Of a stretch of 11,849 nt of DNA, positions 8,801 to 11,849 are shown in pieces. The notes beneath the pieces were generated by a model. That model was not told where the DNA came from. It made no database searches and was given only the letters and a program-made list of their open reading frames with translations. This DNA is from an uncultured Polaromonas sp. Its GTDB lineage: Bacteria > Pseudomonadota > Gammaproteobacteria > Burkholderiales > Burkholderiaceae. Both the position numbers and the translations under genes were made by a program. Location: assembly GCA_946479075.1 (NCBI GenBank), contig CAMLDT010000106.1, positions 1-11,849 of the forward strand. Direction: 5' to 3'. Numbering within the stretch: the first letter of the stretch is position 1; each line of letters starts with the position of its first letter.

Positions 8801-9512
8801 GGTCAACGGGCTGGGCCACTGCGGCGCCTGCCACACGCCGCGCAACGCGTTTGGCGCCGAGCGCAGCGGCAAGGCTTTTTTGAGCGGCGCGATGGTCGAT
8901 GGCTGGGAAGCGCCGGCACTGACCGCGCTGTCACGCGCGCCGGTGCCATGGACCAGCGCGCAGCTCTACAGCTACTTGCGCACCGGGCATTCGCCGCAAC
9001 ACGGCACCGCTGCCGGGCCGATGGCCCCGGTGGTGCGCGAGCTGGCGGCGCTGCCTGATGAGGATGTGCGGGCGATGGCGGTTTACCTCGCGTCCTACAA
9101 CCAGCCGCTGACCGAGGCCGACAGCGCGGCGCGTTCGCGCCAGGCGGTGCTGGCTGCGCAGCAAACGACGGCGGCGTTGCCCGGGCCGGGTCAGCGCTTG
9201 TTCAACGGCGCCTGCGCGTCCTGCCACCACGACGGCGACGGCCCGACCCTGCTGGGCGCCAACGTGCCACTGGCGCTCAACAGCAAGCTGCACAGCGCGC
9301 GGCCCGACAACCTGGTGCGGGTGATCCTGGACGGCATCCGCGAGCCGGCCTCGTCCGCCATCGGTTTCATGCCGGCGTTCCGCCACAGCCTGAGCGATGC
9401 GCAGGTGGCTGAACTGGCGGCCTACATGCGCAGCCGGTATGCACCGGGGCGCACGCCCTGGGAAAATCTCCCGGCGGCGGTGTCGCGACTGCGCGCGGAC
9501 GCTATCAAATAA
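5874..9512 (+). CDS. nicB: Nicotinate dehydrogenase large subunit, molybdopterin plus tri-haem cytochrome c
   Basis: Catalytic subunit of the hydroxylase, fused to its own electron outlet. Residues about 45-745 form a molybdopterin-binding domain of the IorB/xanthine dehydrogenase type, including DLGTGIRTAL (69-78), NQGATIAS (105-112) and GAGES (712-716), whose Glu715 is the likely catalytic base. A Pro/Ala-rich linker is followed by KRKK (780-783) and one hydrophobic helix at about 788-805. Three haem motifs follow: CVVCH (837-841), CGACH (983-987) and CASCH (1114-1118). Positive charges before the helix predict the molybdenum domain in the cytoplasm and the haems in the periplasm. Length (1212) and domain order match Pseudomonas NicB, which is of similar size. 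GGGAG at 5860-5864 precedes the ATG by nine bases. The last codons and stop come from a repeat element. No NicA-like iron-sulfur domain is fused, consistent with a separate nicA. Confidence 0.8.
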   Translation: MMRRADLPLTRADFHAAAGVLLVTRTPPPAPPPAPGQPALVTANPAEGVEILLAVWDDGSVTALNGHVDLGTGIRTALSQIVAEELDVTMGSIHMVLGDTARAPNQGATIASASIQIHAAPLRAAAAQARVWLLGQAAARLGVQADSLDMRDGVASVTGDAARSVGYGALVGGRHVELTLALDTPLKRAQDYRVVGTPQPRVDIPAKATGALTFVHDMRIPGMLHGRVVRPPYAGADHGDFIGNTLESVDESSIAHIPGIRAVVVIRDFVGIVAEREEHAEQALRELKVSWKPWPGLQKLDDLEQAIRDNPSTQRRLIDEGDVDGAIAGAAQALARNYVWPYQMHGSIGPSCALVDWRGDQMTVWAGTQNPHVLRADLSRLMGLPDVAIDVIRMEAAGCYGRNCADDVAADAALLSRAVGAPVRVQLTREQEHAWEPKGAAQLMQVRGGLNADGSVAAYDFQTSYPSNGSPTLALLLTRTIDPVAQAYEMGDRSARPPYDYDHLRVSVNDMAPMLRASWLRGVSALPNFFAHESYIDELATAAGVDPVEFRLRYLSEPRAAELVRATADRAAWKPHTGPQQQAAPGEASDIVQGQGVAYARYVHSKWPGFGAAWAAWVADVEVNRKTGEVFVRRVVVGHDAGMMINPAGVQHQIHGNVVQTTSRALTEQVALNPVNNTVAALEWGSYPILNFRDVPVVEVVTMPRPGEPPLGAGESSSVPGTAAIANAIFDATGVRFRQPPFTPEVIRAALNPAPDSEAARLPPAPQAVQEMPAGAIWPKRKKAWARGGAILASVFGIAAALLGWRPVIAPVVSSSASIYTAATLEKGRQLAAAGDCVVCHTAPGGAPNTGGLAMETPFGQVVSTNITPDPETGIGRWSFSAFQRAMREGISRDGHHLYPAFPYTAFAKTSDEDLTALYAYLMAQPAVRSEPPATRLAFPFSVRPLMAGWNALFHDPAPYKQDLTQTVEWNRGAYLVNGLGHCGACHTPRNAFGAERSGKAFLSGAMVDGWEAPALTALSRAPVPWTSAQLYSYLRTGHSPQHGTAAGPMAPVVRELAALPDEDVRAMAVYLASYNQPLTEADSAARSRQAVLAAQQTTAALPGPGQRLFNGACASCHHDGDGPTLLGANVPLALNSKLHSARPDNLVRVILDGIREPASSAIGFMPAFRHSLSDAQVAELAAYMRSRYAPGRTPWENLPAAVSRLRADAIK

Positions 9513-9563
9513 ATAGCTGCCTGCGCCCGGCCATCAAGGGCTGGAGGCACTTTTTGCTTCAAA
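9501..9563. repeat. Comamonadaceae-type intergenic repeat
   Basis: The stretch begins GCTATCAAATAAATAGCTGC, continues with a CATCAAGGGCTGGAGGC core and ends in TTTTTGCTTCAAA. It resembles an element I recall from many gaps between genes in Acidovorax, Polaromonas and Rhodoferax genomes; only one copy lies in this window. It overlaps the nicB 3' end, whose last residues Ala-Ile-Lys and TAA stop are read from the element. An inner short palindrome pairs GCTAT (9501-9505) with ATAGC near 9513-9517. Confidence 0.65.
9522..9555 (+). terminator. Probable intrinsic terminator after nicB
   Basis: CCGGCC (9527-9532) pairs with GGCTGG (9539-9544), one G-U pair included, around a six-base ATCAAG loop. 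TGC (9522-9524) and GCA (9547-9549) can add three outer pairs across a small internal loop. Five T residues follow at 9551-9555. It lies between convergent genes, so it is well placed to end the plus-strand operon; the opposite strand has an AT-rich stretch after the hairpin and might work weakly for the leftward pair. Confidence 0.55.
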
Positions 9564-9604
9564 GACTGCGCCGGCTCCCGAGGCAGGGTGTCAGGCAGCC
9601 GCTG

Positions 9605-10801
9605 CTACCCCAGCCACTGCGTGAGCACTTCTTGCGTGTGTTCGCCCAGCAGCGGCGGCGGACGCTGGTAGACCACCGGCGAGGCGGACAGGCGGATCGG
9701 GTTCGCCACCAGCGGCACATGGCCTGCCAGCGGGTGCGGCAAATCGATGTGAAGGCCGCGTGCTTTCACCTGCGGGTCGGCAAACACCTCGTCGATGTGA
9801 TTGACCGGACCGCAGGGCACGCCGGCGGTTTCCAGCGCGGCAATCCAGTCGGCGGATGTGCGCATCACGGTGGCCTGGCGCAGCAGCGGCACCAGCACAG
9901 CGCGGTTGGCCACGCGCTGGGCGTTGCCCGAAAAACGGTCATCGCTGGACCATTCGGGGTGGCCGGCCACCGCACAGAACTTCGCAAACTGGCTGTCGTT
10001 GCCGATGGCCAGGATGATGTCGCCGTCGGCCGTGGGGAAGGCCTGGTAAGGCACGATGTTCGGGTGCGCATTGCCCATGCGGCGCGGCACCACGCCGCCG
10101 GACAGGTAGTTGGACGCCTGGTTCGCCAGGCAGGCGACCTGCACGTCCAGCAGCGCCATGTCAATGTGCTGGCCCAGGCCGGAGTGGTTACGTTCGGCCA
10201 GCGCGGCCTGCACCGCAATCGTGGCGTACAGGCCAGTCATGATGTCGGTCAGCGCCACGCCGACTTTCTGCGGCCCCGCGCCTGGCTCGCCGTCGGGCTG
10301 GCCCGTCACGCTCATGAGGCCACCCATGCCCTGGATCAAAAAGTCGTAGCCGGCACGCGCCGCGTATGGCCCGGTCTGGCCGAAGCCGGTGATGGAGCAA
10401 TAAACCAGGCGCGGGTTCGCTTCCTTCAGGCTGGCGTAGTCCAGGCCGTAGCGCTGGAGCCCGCCGACCTTGAAGTTCTCCAGCAGCACATCGGCTTGCG
10501 CCGCCAGTGCGCGCACCTGGGCCTGGCCTTCGGGCGTGGCGATGTCGATGGCGACCGAGCGTTTGTTGCGGTTGGCGCACAGGTAATAGCTGGCTTCGCT
10601 GGTGTCGCGGCCCGAGCTGTCCTTCAGATACGGTGGGCCCCAGGCGCGCGTGTCGTCGCCGGCGCCCGGCTTTTCGACCTTGACGACGTCGGCGCCCAGG
10701 TCCGCCAGCAACTGGCCGGCCCAGGGGCCGGCGAGCACGCGCGACAGGTCCAGCACCCGCACACCGGTCAGCGGCGGCGGGCGCACGTCAGTGCTGCTCA
10801 T
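9605..10801 (-). CDS. CaiB/BaiF-family (class III) CoA-transferase, probably glutarate CoA-transferase
   Basis: Class III enzymes move CoA between acyl groups through an aspartyl thioester. The 398-residue chain has the usual family length and landmarks: VRVLDLSRVLAGPWAGQLLA at 14-33, VVKVEKPGAGDDTRAWGPPY at 39-58, the NKRSVAIDI segment at 79-87, LLENFKVG at 106-113, and the catalytic aspartate at 186 in the LTDIMTGLY segment. The start is four bases after the stop of the glutaryl-CoA dehydrogenase gene on the same strand, so the two are very likely co-transcribed. That pairing is the basis for the glutarate to glutaryl-CoA proposal (compare human SUGCT); sequence alone fixes only the family. 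No membrane or export signal is seen. Confidence 0.85.
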   Translation of the reverse strand: MSSTDVRPPPLTGVRVLDLSRVLAGPWAGQLLADLGADVVKVEKPGAGDDTRAWGPPYLKDSSGRDTSEASYYLCANRNKRSVAIDIATPEGQAQVRALAAQADVLLENFKVGGLQRYGLDYASLKEANPRLVYCSITGFGQTGPYAARAGYDFLIQGMGGLMSVTGQPDGEPGAGPQKVGVALTDIMTGLYATIAVQAALAERNHSGLGQHIDMALLDVQVACLANQASNYLSGGVVPRRMGNAHPNIVPYQAFPTADGDIILAIGNDSQFAKFCAVAGHPEWSSDDRFSGNAQRVANRAVLVPLLRQATVMRTSADWIAALETAGVPCGPVNHIDEVFADPQVKARGLHIDLPHPLAGHVPLVANPIRLSASPVVYQRPPPLLGEHTQEVLTQWLG

Positions 10802-10805
10802 GGCT

Positions 10806-11849
10806 TCAGGAAAACGCCGAGATGCCGGTGATGCCGCGGCCCAGGATCAGCGCATGCACATCGTGCGTGCCTTCGTAGGTGTTGACGACTTCCAGGTTGA
10901 CCAGGTGGCGCGCCACGCCGAACTCGTCACTGATGCCGTTGCCGCCCAGCATGTCGCGCGCCATGCGTGCAATGTCGAGTGCCTTGCCGCAGGAGTTGCG
11001 TTTCATGATCGAGGTGATCTCGACCGCGGCGGTGCCTTCGTCCTTCATGCGGCCCAGGCGCAAACAGCCCTGCAGGCCCAGCGCGATTTCGGTCTGCATG
11101 TCGGCGAGTTTTTTCTGGATCAGCTGGTTGGCCGCCAGCGGGCGGCCGAACTGCTTGCGGTCCAGCGTGTACTGGCGCGCCTTGTCGAAGCAGTCCTCGG
11201 CCGCACCCAGCGCGCCCCAGGCGATGCCGTAACGCGCCGAGTTCAGGCAGGTGAACGGGCCCTTGAGGCCGCGCACTTCGGGAAACGCGTTTTCCTCGGG
11301 GCAGAACACCTCGTCCATGACAATTTCGCCGGTGACCGAGGCGCGCAAGCCGACCTTGCTGTGGATGGCCGGTGTGCTCAGGCCCTTGCTGCCCTTGTCG
11401 AGCACAAAGCCGCGGATCGCGCCTTCGTCGTCCTTGGCCCAGACCACAAACACGTCGGCGATCGGACTGTTGGTGATCCACATCTTGTTGCCGGTCAGCG
11501 AATAACCGCCGGCGACCTTGCGCGCGCGCGTCAGCATGCCAGCCGGGTCCGAGCCGTGGTTGGGTTCGGTCAGGCCGAAGCAGCCAATCCATTCGCCGCT
11601 GGCGAGTTTGGGCAGGTATTTCTGTTTGGTGGCTTCGTTGCCGAATTCGTTGATCGGCACCATGACCAGCGAGGACTGCACACTCATCATGGAGCGGTAG
11701 CCGGAGTCGACCCGTTCGACCTCACGCGCCACCAGGCCGTAACAGACGTAGTTCAGGCCGGCACCGCCGTATTGCTCGGGAATGGTGGCGCCCAGCAGGC
11801 CGAGCGCACCCATCTCGCGAAAAATCGCCACATCGGTTTTTTCATGGCG
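10806..11849 (-). CDS. gcdH: Glutaryl-CoA dehydrogenase, 5' end beyond window
   Basis: Flavoenzyme of the acyl-CoA dehydrogenase family that oxidises and decarboxylates glutaryl-CoA to crotonyl-CoA in lysine, tryptophan, glutarate and some aromatic breakdown routes. About 347 residues are visible; the frame stays open to the right edge (codons read RHEKTD before [11 protein letters not shown]), so roughly 45-50 N-terminal residues are missing compared with the usual length near 395. Hallmarks shared with the human enzyme are [50 protein letters not shown] and the [17 protein letters not shown]-terminus, whose Glu (codon 10872-10874) is the catalytic base. It is the first gene of a leftward pair with the CoA-transferase. 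The GTG at 11829-11831 is internal, not the start. Confidence 0.93.
   Translation of the reverse strand, partial: RHEKTDVAIFREMGALGLLGATIPEQYGGAGLNYVCYGLVAREVERVDSGYRSMMSVQSSLVMVPINEFGNEATKQKYLPKLASGEWIGCFGLTEPNHGSDPAGMLTRARKVAGGYSLTGNKMWITNSPIADVFVVWAKDDEGAIRGFVLDKGSKGLSTPAIHSKVGLRASVTGEIVMDEVFCPEENAFPEVRGLKGPFTCLNSARYGIAWGALGAAEDCFDKARQYTLDRKQFGRPLAANQLIQKKLADMQTEIALGLQGCLRLGRMKDEGTAAVEITSIMKRNSCGKALDIARMARDMLGGNGISDEFGVARHLVNLEVVNTYEGTHDVHALILGRGITGISAFS

Noticed and set aside
7008..8834. A 608-codon open frame on the minus strand inside nicB.
   Set aside because: It is antisense to the strongly supported molybdopterin and haem domains, is rich in Arg, His and Gly as expected of GC-rich shadow frames, and shows no known motif.
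9554..10831. A 425-codon plus-strand open frame across the CoA-transferase gene.
   Set aside because: It is the complement of a clear CaiB/BaiF-family gene; its translation is low in recognisable structure and high in Arg, Gly, His and Val.

Overview
The window is high-GC DNA from a betaproteobacterium, most likely of the family Comamonadaceae (Polaromonas, Rhodoferax or Variovorax type). The evidence is protein-level resemblance of the transporter, nicotinate dehydrogenase and glutaryl-CoA dehydrogenase genes, plus an intergenic element at about 9501-9563 of a kind common in that family. The assignment is by recognition only; no search was run.

Layout. Positions 1 to about 415 do not fit the rest. 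They hold, on the minus strand, most of a gas vesicle protein GvpO gene of the type seen in actinobacterial gas vesicle clusters. It meets head to head, at a G-rich spot near 400-425, the C-terminal half of a branched-chain-amino-acid-type (HAAT) ABC substrate-binding protein on the plus strand. Both genes lack their 5' ends, so this is either a chimeric assembly join or a real rearrangement.

From about 420 to 9512 everything reads rightward as one apparent operon. It runs: truncated substrate-binding protein; a fused LivH-LivM permease; LivG and LivF ATPases (start-stop overlaps of 4 bases); a nicotinamidase-like hydrolase with a Tat-type signal; then a two-subunit molybdenum hydroxylase whose small subunit carries two [2Fe-2S] clusters and whose 1212-residue large subunit carries a molybdopterin domain, one membrane helix and three c-type haem motifs. 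This architecture is that of nicotinate dehydrogenase NicAB. The simplest reading is a uptake-and-attack module: nicotinamide is deamidated in the periplasm to nicotinate, the ABC transporter imports nicotinate (or a related heterocycle), NicAB hydroxylates it to 6-hydroxynicotinate in the cytoplasm, and the electrons leave through periplasmic haems. The later Nic pathway genes are not in the window.

A repeat at about 9501-9563 supplies the nicB stop codon and a hairpin followed by five T residues, and separates nicB from a convergent minus-strand pair: a CaiB/BaiF-family CoA-transferase and, upstream of it, glutaryl-CoA dehydrogenase (cut by the right edge). Those two form a glutarate/glutaryl-CoA module that is not obviously part of nicotinate breakdown.
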